A stretch of DNA of 27,537 bases, from positions 1-27,537 of the IMG/VR virus record IMGVR_UViG_3300031920_000109; one strand, 5' to 3'. The notes beneath the pieces were generated by a model that did no database searches, was not told the origin of the DNA, and saw nothing but the letters and a program-made list of their open reading frames with translations. Positions 19,961-27,537 of the stretch are shown here, piece by piece (within the stretch, counting starts at the first letter, position 1; every line of letters starts with the position of its first letter). Both the position numbers and the translations under genes were made by a program. The stretch is from a virus.

Positions 19961-20748
19961 CAGATTGCTTCGATTCCGATCCAGCCAGCTGCCAGTTCAA
20001 GTGATACGCCATCCAGGCGTACGCGCCGCATCCGGATCAGCTGGTCCGTGCCTACGCCCAGAACGTCATAGTTCAGATCCACCCTGAAGTTGTTAGAACC
20101 GCCCCCTATGTATCCGAACGCCAGCAGGGCCCCGTCTGTGGTCCCGCCATCAGTGGAATGGTAAAGTTCGAACTTTGACGACTTGCTCACCTGGACTTCA
20201 CCGCCGCCGAAAAACTGCGAAATGGATAGGGTTTTCCCGGCCGGAACCACGTGATCATTGTCGATCGAACCGTTACCAGTGACGATCGCCTGGAACACCT
20301 CGGAAACTTCCGTGAACCCCGCTGGAATCACCACCGCGCTGGTGGTGGATAGCCTGTGGCTGGCGTCCACGTTCACGTCAAACAGGCCATCCGATCCGCG
20401 TAGCTTCACGGTTCCGATCAAATGGCTGCCAGCATTCAGGGCCACGCCGTCAGTGATTTTCTTAATTCCGGCCGTGTCCCTGATCGCCGTCAGGATCGTT
20501 TCAATGTCAGCGTTGTTCGTCAGCAGGGCCGCCAGGCTGGCTTCCGTGGCGAAGTCCTTGGCCACCAGCGCGCCAGTGTCCGCGTCAATCGTCGCCAGGA
20601 TCGCCCGCACCGCTTCCAGCTTCGCTTCCGTGGTAGCACCAGCAGGGAGTGGCAGCGCGTCCGCGTTCACGGTCAGCCGATCGCCGCCATCAGTCGCCAG
20701 TGGTGCGCCTGCTAGCGTGTGAAGTATTGCTGTGGGGTTTTCTGCCAT
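19960..20748 (-). CDS. Tail fibre/structural protein (262 aa)
   Basis: Starts MAENPTAILHTLAGAPLATD. The N-terminal part is Ala/Thr-rich with helices of a possible trimeric coiled coil (EASLAALLTNNADIETILTA). From ~105 on it is beta-rich (GTVKLRGSDGLFDVNVDASH, KTLSISQFFGGGEVQVSKSS). The C-terminal ~110 residues look like a larger version of the beta-sandwich modules encoded downstream. TGATG overlaps join it to both neighbours. Probably part of a fibre. No enzymatic domain seen. Confidence 0.65.
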   Translation of the reverse strand: MAENPTAILHTLAGAPLATDGGDRLTVNADALPLPAGATTEAKLEAVRAILATIDADTGALVAKDFATEASLAALLTNNADIETILTAIRDTAGIKKITDGVALNAGSHLIGTVKLRGSDGLFDVNVDASHRLSTTSAVVIPAGFTEVSEVFQAIVTGNGSIDNDHVVPAGKTLSISQFFGGGEVQVSKSSKFELYHSTDGGTTDGALLAFGYIGGGSNNFRVDLNYDVLGVGTDQLIRMRRVRLDGVSLELAAGWIGIEAI

Positions 20749-21209
20749 CAGGTGATCGTCCTTATCCGGCTGGTTTCGAACGCGCCCGAATACGTGATCG
20801 CGTCAGTCACTGTGGCCATAACTGTGGCCCCGTCAGTATCGTAGATCTTCCAGACTTCCTGGGTGATCTTGGCAGCCAGCCACGTGGTCAGCAGTTCCAC
20901 GATCTTCCCGGCTGGTGGAGTGGAACCCACCACGAACCACGTTTCCGCCGTGGGGAACACGCCGCCAGTGGTTTGTTTGAACGCACCGCTGGCGAACCCT
21001 TCAGCTGGGCCGTCATCTATAAAATGGATCAGCTGGCGAAGTGACGCGTGGCCCGCTTCCGATAGTCCCGAACCGCTGCGCAGGTCAAACACGCCAGTGG
21101 CGTCCATGGCCTTGAACGCGCCGCCCACCAGGCGCACCTGGCCCACGGCCACTGGGGTGGTGTCTTCCTCCAGTTCCAGGTTCCCCTGGTTCGGATCCTT
21201 TGTCCCCAT
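20748..21209 (-). CDS. Tail accessory/structural protein (153 aa)
   Basis: Starts MGTKDPNQGNLELEEDTTPV; TGATG overlaps on both sides. It contains LRQLIHFIDDGPAEGFASGA, a pattern I have seen in short phage tail proteins, and a beta-rich C-terminal half (TWFVVGSTPPAGKIVELLTT, then KIYDTDGATVMATVTDAITY). No certain family; tail role inferred from context. Confidence 0.6.
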   Translation of the reverse strand: MGTKDPNQGNLELEEDTTPVAVGQVRLVGGAFKAMDATGVFDLRSGSGLSEAGHASLRQLIHFIDDGPAEGFASGAFKQTTGGVFPTAETWFVVGSTPPAGKIVELLTTWLAAKITQEVWKIYDTDGATVMATVTDAITYSGAFETSRIRTIT

Positions 21210-21730
21210 CAGTCCTTTTTCTTGGCCTTCGCCTTCACTGCCAGCGCCTTTTTCTTCACCGCCCGCTTCCGCTTGGGCTTCGCTTGCGCCTTGGCTGCCT
21301 TGTTCACTTCGCCCATCGCCACCGATTCAGCGCGCCCACGGTCCACCGCCCGCCGAACGCCAGCAGCCTTCCGCATTTGTTCCGCCGCCTGGTTCATGGC
21401 CTTGGCTTCGCCCATCGTCAGGAACGCCATCTGGTGCTGATTCTTGTGGGCTTCGTTCATGCTGTGGGCCACTCGCATCATAGATCGGGCCACGTGCTTC
21501 AGGGCCACGATCTTGGTTTCATCGTCCAGGCTTTCGTCCGCCATGATCTCGGCTTCCGCTGCTGGTGTGATGGCCTTCAGGTTTGCTTCGATCACCTTGA
21601 TCACGTCCCGCGCCCCCTGGTGCTGGTGGCTTCGTTCGCTGGCAGCGTCCGCCGCTTTTTGCGCTTCAGCCGCCTGGCCTTCCAGGGTTCGGGCCACGAT
21701 TTCGGTGGTTTCTTCTGTTCCCAGTGTCAT
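21209..21730 (-). CDS. Helical protein with histone-like Lys/Ala tail (173 aa)
   Basis: The first ~130 residues are Ala/Glu-rich helices (LEGQAAEAQKAADAASERSH, MADESLDDETKIVALKHVAR). The last ~30 residues are a Lys/Ala tail (KAQAKPKRKRAVKKKALAVK), like the C-terminal tails of H1-type DNA-binding proteins. It lies among tail genes, where such a basic tail is unexpected. It could bind DNA, or surface polyanions when part of the particle. A hairpin separates it from the upstream 515-aa gene. Confidence 0.65.
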   Translation of the reverse strand: MTLGTEETTEIVARTLEGQAAEAQKAADAASERSHQHQGARDVIKVIEANLKAITPAAEAEIMADESLDDETKIVALKHVARSMMRVAHSMNEAHKNQHQMAFLTMGEAKAMNQAAEQMRKAAGVRRAVDRGRAESVAMGEVNKAAKAQAKPKRKRAVKKKALAVKAKAKKKD

Positions 21731-21745
21731 GGCCGCCAGCCTACA

Positions 21746-21778
21746 CCATGGGGGCGATAGTTTCCCAGCGCCCCCTGG
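21746..21778. other. Intergenic GC-rich hairpin
   Basis: CCA(T)GGGGGCG and CGCCCCCTGG pair into a ~10-bp stem with one bulge and a 12-nt loop, between the 515-aa gene's stop and the 173-aa gene's start. No T-run follows on the minus strand, so it is not a classic intrinsic terminator. It may protect mRNA ends or tune read-through. Confidence 0.45.
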
Positions 21779-21786
21779 TGTTCAGG

Positions 21787-23334
21787 TTAGCCCGCCAGAT
21801 CGATCATCGCGATCGTGTCACCGATCTTCAGCTTTCGGTTCAGCTTGATCTGGCCACCAGCAAGGGAAGTTCCAGGGTACACGTCCCCAACCCCAGCGAT
21901 CGCCGCGTCCACTCGCAAATACTGGCCGTTATGATAGAAATCGTACGCGTCCACGAACACGCCAATGGACAGATCGCCCAGTGCCGCGTCGATGTTCGTG
22001 GGGTTCACAATGTCCACGCCAGCCGCGACGTTCGCCGTGACCACCGCGAACACGCGCCGCCTGTTCGTGGCATTGAACGCCAGGGCCAGCATCGCAGCGA
22101 TCGATAGTTCGCCGCCATAAATGGTTTCCAGGGCGTTCCATTCCGCCTGGGTTTCAGACCATTTCACAGGTGCCGCCCAGGTGCTTCCCACTCTGTTCCC
22201 GTCATCCAGGATCAGTTCAGCCGCCGCCGTTAGACCTAGATCGCCAGCAGTGGACGCGATCACGCCATCAGTGACGCCCACAGCGATCGGCCGTGTTCCG
22301 CCGCTGTTAATCGTGGCGCCGTTCGCTATGTCCACCACGATCGCGTCAATGTCCAGTTCATCCACGCCCGCCAGAATGTTCAGCTGGCTGGTTCCGCCAG
22401 TGCTGCCTTCGATCACCTGGAACAGTGGCGCGCTTGCCAAGTCCCCTATTTCCCATGCAAGGCCAGCCGCCAGGTCCAGCGTGGCGTCAGTGGTTTGTGA
22501 CACCACAGCCGCGCCCTGGTTATCGTATGCAGACTGGCGATCCACAGTTGCGCCTGCTGGAACGTCAATATCACCGCCGCCTAACAGGGCCTGCTGGGTG
22601 AGCTCATCGAACGCCTTCCGCTGGCGCGCTTCGTAATGGACGGTCTTCCCAGCAATGTCCGCCACGGGACAGGCTTCGAACGCCGTCCCGCCAGCGTTCA
22701 AGCGAACGAACGAAATCTGGATCCGGTTCGGTGTGGTCCCCGTGGCCGTGTGGCCATCAGTCGCATTTTCTGAATGGAGTAGGCCCCAGATTTTCTGGCC
22801 GCCAGATAGGATCGGATCGTGAGTGACTGAATCAACGATCGCGCATAGGTTTTGTGGGTTCGCGAACGTGGCACCAGCCGCCACCGCCAGGCTGTGGGTG
22901 TCGAATGTCCCGCCGTGGGCCGCCACAGCCACGCCCTTCGTGGTCACTGCGCCCACCGCCATCGTGGTCACACTTGGCAGTTCACCGATCAGCAGCGCTT
23001 CCCAGTTCTGGGCCGCCGAAACCGTCACGTCAGTATGGACGAACAGCCTTTCCAGGAATCGCTTTTTTTCCACAGCGTGAAGGCTGGTGTTCAGATCGTT
23101 CACACCACGCTGGGCGCCAGCTTCCAGCGCTGCTGGGGTGTTGAGATCCACGAACCAGTCACCCGCGTGGCCATCGTAAAGGTTCGAAATGGCCGAACAG
23201 ATATTGTTGATATCGTCCAGTAATGAAACTGGGTTCGTTTCGAAGTTCGCGACGGTTGACGCGATCGTGTCATCGCGATCAGCTAGTAGGCTGGCGCGGA
23301 TCTGGGTTTCTTGCTGTAGCATCGTGCTCGACAT
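21787..23334 (-). CDS. Large structural/tail protein, possible fibre or spike (515 aa)
   Basis: ATG at 23334 with AAGGGG about nine nt upstream. The N-terminal ~75 residues are helical (NFETNPVSLLDDINNICSAI), followed by a coiled segment (LNTSLHAVEKKRFLERLFVH). The rest is beta-rich and Gly/Ala/Thr-rich, for example AVAAHGGTFDTHSLAVAAGA, TFANPQNLCAIVDSVTHDPI, and ends IKLNRKLKIGDTIAMIDLAG. The latter part resembles beta-structured fibre proteins. It is the largest gene between the baseplate and lysis modules, so a receptor-binding or fibre role is a reasonable guess. No known enzymatic motif seen. Confidence 0.65.
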   Translation of the reverse strand: MSSTMLQQETQIRASLLADRDDTIASTVANFETNPVSLLDDINNICSAISNLYDGHAGDWFVDLNTPAALEAGAQRGVNDLNTSLHAVEKKRFLERLFVHTDVTVSAAQNWEALLIGELPSVTTMAVGAVTTKGVAVAAHGGTFDTHSLAVAAGATFANPQNLCAIVDSVTHDPILSGGQKIWGLLHSENATDGHTATGTTPNRIQISFVRLNAGGTAFEACPVADIAGKTVHYEARQRKAFDELTQQALLGGGDIDVPAGATVDRQSAYDNQGAAVVSQTTDATLDLAAGLAWEIGDLASAPLFQVIEGSTGGTSQLNILAGVDELDIDAIVVDIANGATINSGGTRPIAVGVTDGVIASTAGDLGLTAAAELILDDGNRVGSTWAAPVKWSETQAEWNALETIYGGELSIAAMLALAFNATNRRRVFAVVTANVAAGVDIVNPTNIDAALGDLSIGVFVDAYDFYHNGQYLRVDAAIAGVGDVYPGTSLAGGQIKLNRKLKIGDTIAMIDLAG

Positions 23335-23393
23335 TTGGACGGTTCCCCTTCAGTGATGGTTTGAAAACACTCCAGTGTCGGCCAGGTGGGCTT

Positions 23394-23444
23394 CGCTTCC
23401 CCGTTCGGATTCTATCGCTTCCCCGTTCGGATTCTATCGCTTCC
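23394..23444. repeat. 22-bp tandem direct repeat
   Basis: Two exact 22-bp copies (23394-23415 and 23416-23437), beginning CGCTTCCCCGTTC and ending GATTCTAT, with a partial third start (CGCTTCC) to 23444. It covers the stop of the 167-aa gene and the start of the 99-bp gap before the 515-aa gene. A weak hairpin (ACAC/GTGT) followed by TTTT on the minus strand lies at 23363-23379. Confidence 0.85.
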
Positions 23445-23937
23445 GTGGCCTGGGTTCCAGCAGCTTGTCCAGCTTCCCGTCAATCTTCCCCAGGGACTTG
23501 TCCGTGCTTTCCTGGCTGGCTTTGATCAGTCGCTGATCTGTGGCCAGGTTTCGCTGGCTGTCCCGCACCAGGTCCATGTCATCTTCCAGATCTTCGTGGG
23601 CCGTGCTGTTTTGCTTCTGGGCTTCGTTGAATTCGCCGCGATCCGGATAGCTGGCCAGCGTCCACACCACAGTGATCGCTGTGCATAGGATCCCGAACAC
23701 CACCCCCGCCGCCTTCCATACAGGGATCGGCTTTGGGGCCAGCGCTGCGCTGAACCGTTCGTGGGCTTCCTTCAGATCCTGGCGAACCGCCCCGATCGAA
23801 TTCCGCAGATCGCTGAATGACTCCGCGCCTTGTGATAGCCGATCATCCACCGCTTCCACCTTCCATTCGGTTTTCGCCAGGCGTTCCCGTAGGTTCTGAA
23901 CTTCGTGATCGCTGTGGCTGTGCGCTCTTTCGGCCAT
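23434..23937 (-). CDS. Single-span membrane protein with flanking coiled coils (167 aa)
   Basis: Starts MAERAHSHSDHEVQNLRERL with AAGGAA upstream. An N-terminal coiled coil (~10-65) is followed by one hydrophobic span (VWKAAGVVFGILCTAITVVW, ~72-92) and a second coiled coil (~100-155), with a basic tail. It looks like an envelope or tail-associated protein; an XhlA/holin-accessory role can be proposed but the order of segments does not match well. Its stop lies in a 22-bp tandem repeat. Function unknown. Confidence 0.65.
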   Translation of the reverse strand: MAERAHSHSDHEVQNLRERLAKTEWKVEAVDDRLSQGAESFSDLRNSIGAVRQDLKEAHERFSAALAPKPIPVWKAAGVVFGILCTAITVVWTLASYPDRGEFNEAQKQNSTAHEDLEDDMDLVRDSQRNLATDQRLIKASQESTDKSLGKIDGKLDKLLEPRPRKR

Positions 23938-23986
23938 GAGTAATTCCTTCAGCCACCCCAGCGCTGTTCCGTAGCATATACCAGAT

Positions 23987-25120
23987 CTAGAACCCGCCCC
24001 AGCCGAACCATTCGATCCCGGCTATTTCGTCAGTGCTCGCCTTTGTCTCCAGTCTTAGCCTTAATGTTTCGCTCCCACTGGCGTAGGGAACAGCGCGCCC
24101 ACTTGACCACAGTGGCGGATCGGAAGGATAGGTGGAAGGATCCAGTAGGAGGTGGTTTGTTGGTCCCGCAGTGACGCGTGACGTGACGGTCCGGCTGTCC
24201 CCATCGTTCTGGTTCTGAAGATTGTAGGCCACCAGGCGCACGTCAGAAACTGTGGGTGGCCCCACCGTGTACTGGCCCAGCAGTCTGATCCGTTCCAGGC
24301 GCACGTTCCCAGCCTGGTTTCGCTGTCCACAGCCCACCTGGTTCTTCGCGAAGGGACAGCCCGCCACGATCTGTTCAATGTCCCCAGTTATCTGTTCACG
24401 TTCGAAGTTGATCGTGTGGGTGTTCCCATATCCGAAATCCTCCACGTGAGTCTGCCCGGTGCTGTAGCCCCATGGCTTCCGCCAGTCCCACGCGTTGGCT
24501 ATGAATGACGCCAGCGCGTTGTCATCCACCAGCACGCTTCCGATCTTAAACCACCCCGCGTCAGCAGATTGTTCCGTGGCCGCGTCACTTGCCAGCGCTG
24601 AACTTGCGTGTTCCAGGCCCGCCTTTCTTGCATATTCCACCACCGCCCTGCTGGTTTTCACCAGGCTGATCGTGGATAGCGCGCCGGTTATCGCGTCCTT
24701 GAAATCGCGGATCTCGTTTGGATCGTCCGCGTAGGTCACACGCGCCTGAATGATATCCCTGCGCCAGTTTCCAGCGCTGGCCGGGATGAATCCGGTGATT
24801 ATTTCTGAAGTATCCTTATGGGCCAGAATTCCGATCTGCTGGTCCGCGCCCAGGTTCGCGCTGGAATCGAACAGCAACCATAGCCCGCCGTATACTTCCA
24901 CCGTGGAAGATGCCCCGCCGAACGAATGGAAGAATGATCCAGCCTGGCGCAGTGGCCGCAATTCAGAGATCCCACGCGCTGAATCGCTGGACCATATCAC
25001 TGAATCAGGGGCCGCCATGTTCGCCGCCAGCAAGTCAGATATGGTGCGCAGCGTGAATTCACGCTGCGCGTTGTGATCGCCGTGCTCGATAGCTTCGCCA
25101 TCGCTGAATAGTATTTTCAT
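23987..25120 (-). CDS. Putative tail fibre / receptor-binding protein (377 aa)
   Basis: Starts MKILFSDGEAIEHGDHNAQR. The gene follows the gpI-like baseplate gene, where Mu/P2-type phages place their fibre. The N-terminal ~110 residues would attach to the baseplate; the middle is helical (DFKDAITGALSTISLVKTSR), and the C-terminal part is beta-rich (SGSETLRLRLETKASTDEIA, ending EWFGWGGF). A four-Cys segment CPFAKNQVGCGQ is notable. No chaperone follows directly. Role inferred from position. Confidence 0.6.
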   Translation of the reverse strand: MKILFSDGEAIEHGDHNAQREFTLRTISDLLAANMAAPDSVIWSSDSARGISELRPLRQAGSFFHSFGGASSTVEVYGGLWLLFDSSANLGADQQIGILAHKDTSEIITGFIPASAGNWRRDIIQARVTYADDPNEIRDFKDAITGALSTISLVKTSRAVVEYARKAGLEHASSALASDAATEQSADAGWFKIGSVLVDDNALASFIANAWDWRKPWGYSTGQTHVEDFGYGNTHTINFEREQITGDIEQIVAGCPFAKNQVGCGQRNQAGNVRLERIRLLGQYTVGPPTVSDVRLVAYNLQNQNDGDSRTVTSRVTAGPTNHLLLDPSTYPSDPPLWSSGRAVPYASGSETLRLRLETKASTDEIAGIEWFGWGGF

Positions 25121-25130
25121 CGTTTCTTCC

Positions 25131-26018
25131 TTACGGGTTCAGTCTGCATTCCGTCACCTTTACCACGCCAGCGCCAGCTTTCTGGCGCAGCATTTCCGCC
25201 ACACTGGCCGCCGTCCCGGCTGTACAGCCGAACGGTAGGATCAGGATCAGCTTTGACCGTGGATCGCCGTGTAGCCTGTAGCCCCTAGAAAGGAACGCCT
25301 TCCCGCTTCCGTTTGGGATCACGTTCCCCAGCCCGTCCCGCTTTTCCACTTCCCAGGTAGCTGTGGCGTCCACCTGGGCCACGCCAGCACCGTTCGCAAA
25401 TAGAACGCCATCGCCATCCGTGGCCGTGATCGGGAAAGTCCCGTCATTACCTGCGCTGGCCGCTCCGCTGATCACCAGCTGTGGCATTCCCCACACGTTA
25501 TCCAGTGGCGCCCGGAACAGTGGGTTTTCGAATGGAACCGTGGGCGTGAACTTGAACACGCCAGCGCCTTGATCCGTGAATTCGCCGCCCGTCCCGGTAT
25601 CGCTAGAGTAGATCCCGAAATACCCCTGATCGATCCGCAGTTCCACCATGGCCACAGTGCCCAGGATTCCTTCCGCGTCCACGATGGCCTGGGTGGCTGC
25701 CAGTATCGTGGGCCGCGTCAGCGCGTCTTCCACGCTCCGCAGCCGCTGGCGCAGGGCCACGTCCGTTTCACCGTCCTGGCGCGCTGTGCCGCGATCTATG
25801 GCGTGCTGATTCAGCCAGTCCGGATCCAGTGAAACTGGGCCCACGGCCGTTCCGATCAGCGTGTTTCCGTACCAGTCCGCGATCTGGGCGTGCGCCTGGC
25901 CCATGATCTTCGCAGCAGCCGCCAGGAATTCCATTTCCCGTTCGCTGTCAGAAAACCAGGACGGAAGCGAACCCTTCGCGAAGTCCAGCAGTTTCTGTTC
26001 CGTTACCGTCAGCGCCAT
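25131..26018 (-). CDS. Baseplate protein, P2 gpI / Mu gp48-like (295 aa)
   Basis: Starts MALTVTEQKLLDFAKGSLPS one nt after the J-gene stop. The first ~120 residues, including the helical LAAAAKIMGQAHAQIADWYG and RTARQ-type loop and ALRQRLRSVEDALTRPTILA, resemble the baseplate protein encoded between J and the tail fibre. A beta-rich insert follows (FGIYSSDTGTGGEFTDQGAG), and the C-terminal VAEMLRQKAGAGVVKVTECR is a typical end. It links the J wedge to the fibre. Confidence 0.72.
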   Translation of the reverse strand: MALTVTEQKLLDFAKGSLPSWFSDSEREMEFLAAAAKIMGQAHAQIADWYGNTLIGTAVGPVSLDPDWLNQHAIDRGTARQDGETDVALRQRLRSVEDALTRPTILAATQAIVDAEGILGTVAMVELRIDQGYFGIYSSDTGTGGEFTDQGAGVFKFTPTVPFENPLFRAPLDNVWGMPQLVISGAASAGNDGTFPITATDGDGVLFANGAGVAQVDATATWEVEKRDGLGNVIPNGSGKAFLSRGYRLHGDPRSKLILILPFGCTAGTAASVAEMLRQKAGAGVVKVTECRLNP

Positions 26019-26019
26019 C

Positions 26020-27138
26020 CTATGCCCCCAGCACCGTGATGGTTCCAGCCCGGATCACTTCTGAAGTTCCAGCCACCAGGTCCGCGATCGGCTGTGCGCC
26101 GCCTGGCGTGGTGGTGATCGCGTTGAAAGTAACGTCCAGGATATCGTCCGGATACACCGCGATCAGCGAACCGATCAGCGAGTCCAGGAATAAGGTTTCA
26201 CCCACCAGCAGCTTCAGCACTCTGTTTTCCACAGCTGTGGCCAGAAGCGCAGCCTGGGCCGCCACGTCAAATCCTGCGCGAACCGTCAGGCTGATCGTCA
26301 TATCCACCAGCAGCTGGGATCCGCCCAGAACTGAAACGATCGAACCAGCACAGCGCCAGTTTTCAAGTTCCGCCTGAACGTCAGTGATCATTTGGGCCGT
26401 GGAGTTTCCGTCACTGTCCGTCACACGAACCGTCACCAGGGCGTTCGCCAGATCTTCCAGTGCCTTCGCCACGCGAACGGAAGGGATCAGCCGCGCCCCG
26501 AACTCCAGGGCTGCCAGGGTTCCGCGCCGTAGTGTAGCGAAAAACTGGCGCGCCCTTGTGCGCAGTTCTTCGTCCGTTTCTTCATCGTTTCCGCCGCCAC
26601 CAGTTGCCGCGTTCGCCACCGTGAAAGTAGCGTCAAACGCTGGCACGTCGATCACCCTGGTGATCGTGTTGGCCTTCACGTTGCTGTCCCGCCCGCTGAT
26701 GGTGGCCGTGGCGTTCCCTGATAGCGGGCCAGTGGCGCCCAGCCCGAAAACCATGTTCGCGTCCAGCGTGAACTGGATTTCATCGCCGTTCGCATCGAAC
26801 CCCGTGGCCACAGTGGTGCCCGCCAGGATCGTTCCGGCTGGCAATAGCCCAGCAGGCCGTGAAACGCTGATCGTTACCTGGGAAGGCGTGGCCAGGACTC
26901 GCTGGATATTCAGGTGATCGTCCACCAGGGCCGTCAGTTCGTCACCCACTGCGCCGTCAAGGAAGGTGGCTTTGAACGATTGCGCCGCGAACCGGATCAC
27001 CGCGTCCGCCATCGCCGCCGAACCATGGATCTGGGCCAGGGTAATGTCCCCGGCTATGAACGTGAGATCGGGCCGCCTGGCGTCAGCTTCCGCTTGGCCT
27101 TGGGTGACTAGATCCGAAAAACTTGGGGCCACTGGCAT
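26020..27138 (-). CDS. Baseplate J-like protein (372 aa)
   Basis: Starts MPVAPSFSDLVTQGQAEADA. It matches the Baseplate_J pattern: an N-terminal helix (FAAQSFKATFLDGAVGDELT), a beta domain with GTILAGTTVATGFDANGDEI and VKANTITRVIDVPAFDATFT, then GGGNDEETDEELRTRARQFF followed by a helical GTLAALEFGARLIPSVRVAK. The C-terminal part ends PIADLVAGTSEVIRAGTITV. J is a wedge subunit of contractile baseplates (Mu gp47, P2 J). Length is normal. Confidence 0.92.
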   Translation of the reverse strand: MPVAPSFSDLVTQGQAEADARRPDLTFIAGDITLAQIHGSAAMADAVIRFAAQSFKATFLDGAVGDELTALVDDHLNIQRVLATPSQVTISVSRPAGLLPAGTILAGTTVATGFDANGDEIQFTLDANMVFGLGATGPLSGNATATISGRDSNVKANTITRVIDVPAFDATFTVANAATGGGGNDEETDEELRTRARQFFATLRRGTLAALEFGARLIPSVRVAKALEDLANALVTVRVTDSDGNSTAQMITDVQAELENWRCAGSIVSVLGGSQLLVDMTISLTVRAGFDVAAQAALLATAVENRVLKLLVGETLFLDSLIGSLIAVYPDDILDVTFNAITTTPGGAQPIADLVAGTSEVIRAGTITVLGA

Positions 27139-27141
27139 TGA

Positions 27142-27537
27142 CTAGATCTCCACTGAAGCGCGAACCGCTTCCTGGCGCAAGCTGCGCCCCTTGGGTTGAA
27201 CCGTGACGCTTATGCGCAGGCTTTGGGCCGTGATCTCCACGGCCACCGCTTCCACTGATTCGATCCTGGGATCCTGGATCAGCTGTCCACGGATTCGTTC
27301 TGATAGTTCATCACGTGTGGCCCTGGTGTTCCGCGCCTTCACGAACATTCGCGCACCCACGCCGTATCCCGGAAGCGCTGCCCACTCGCCTGGATCGGTA
27401 ATGATCCGCCGAATGATCGCCTGGCGAAGTGCTTCGTGGCCCTGAACCGTTTTCCAGTCCCCCGCCGCCGTCACTTCGTAGTTCGCGCCAGCAGCTTCGC
27501 GCACGTCGAACCATAGATCCTTCCCGAAAAGTTTGTC
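27142..27537 (-). CDS. Baseplate wedge protein, GPW/gp25 family (5' end beyond window)
   Basis: The frame is open to the right edge. A GTG at 27504 could give a 120-aa protein, but the preceding in-frame residues DKLFGKDLWFD match the family's usual beginning just before the EVTAAGDWKTVQGHEAL segment. The gene therefore probably starts outside the window. Visible features are LRQAIIRRIITDPGEWAALP, YGVGARMFVKARN and a C-terminal beta-strand with IRGQLIQDPRIESVEAVAVE, all typical of gp25/W baseplate proteins. It is the first gene of the gp25-J-I module. Confidence 0.9.
   Translation of the reverse strand, partial: DKLFGKDLWFDVREAAGANYEVTAAGDWKTVQGHEALRQAIIRRIITDPGEWAALPGYGVGARMFVKARNTRATRDELSERIRGQLIQDPRIESVEAVAVEITAQSLRISVTVQPKGRSLRQEAVRASVEI

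Noticed and set aside
1-27537. Cyanobacterial HIP1 (GCGATCGC) signature
   Set aside because: A few copies occur (e.g. near 836, 4463, 16903, 21894), but at a rate explained by the general GATC excess, far below the density typical of HIP1-rich genomes.

Overview
The window is about 27.5 kb of a tailed bacteriophage (or prophage) genome with high GC, roughly 60% by eye. It has a contractile-tail (myovirus) baseplate of the Mu/P2 type. All recognisable genes lie on the minus strand and run right to left; the plus-strand open frames look like shadows. The host is probably Gram-negative, because the lysis cassette carries a two-component spanin pair. No integrase, tRNA, rRNA, CRISPR array or IS element was seen. 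Both ends are cut inside genes: a gp25-like baseplate gene at the right edge and a portal-like gene at the left edge. No stretch over 300 bases lacks a gene.

In transcription order, the right part (27537 to 18206) is the baseplate and tail-fibre module: gp25/W-like, baseplate J, a gpI/gp48-like protein, a fibre-like protein, a membrane coiled-coil protein, a 515-aa structural protein, a Lys-rich helical protein, and a chain of small beta-rich accessory proteins linked by TGATG or TAATG overlaps. Lysis follows (18206 to 16383): i-spanin, an embedded o-spanin with a TTG start, a holin-like membrane protein and an M15 endolysin. Next is recombination (16266 to 13622): a YqaJ-type exonuclease and a putative single-strand annealing protein with a long Pro/Ala repeat tail.

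From 13515 to 10769 lie early and replication functions: a compositionally odd small gene, a 95-aa unknown, an HTH regulator, a replication initiator with an internal AT-rich tandem repeat, and a DnaC-like helicase loader. From 10772 to about 2476 there is a tightly packed run of small accessory genes, many with 4-nt ATGA overlaps: a Dam-like protein, a RusA-like resolvase, many Cys-rich proteins, a membrane-anchored metzincin-like protease, a second HExxH membrane protein, a DUF4406-like protein and a probable small terminase. The left end holds the large terminase, a basic Pro-rich protein and the portal.

Observations that go beyond standard annotation: a repeated GTTTCC...GAAACC dyad in four of the few intergenic leaders, with an HTH gene just downstream of one of them; GTCA repeats phased at exactly 10 bp upstream of the small terminase and of the HTH gene; two membrane metalloprotease-like genes; a Cys-rich protein cluster; recent repeat expansion in the annealing protein and in a tail protein; and a marked excess of GATC sites. 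No wholly new system can be demonstrated from sequence alone. The candidate regulon and the protease/Cys-rich cluster are the best leads.
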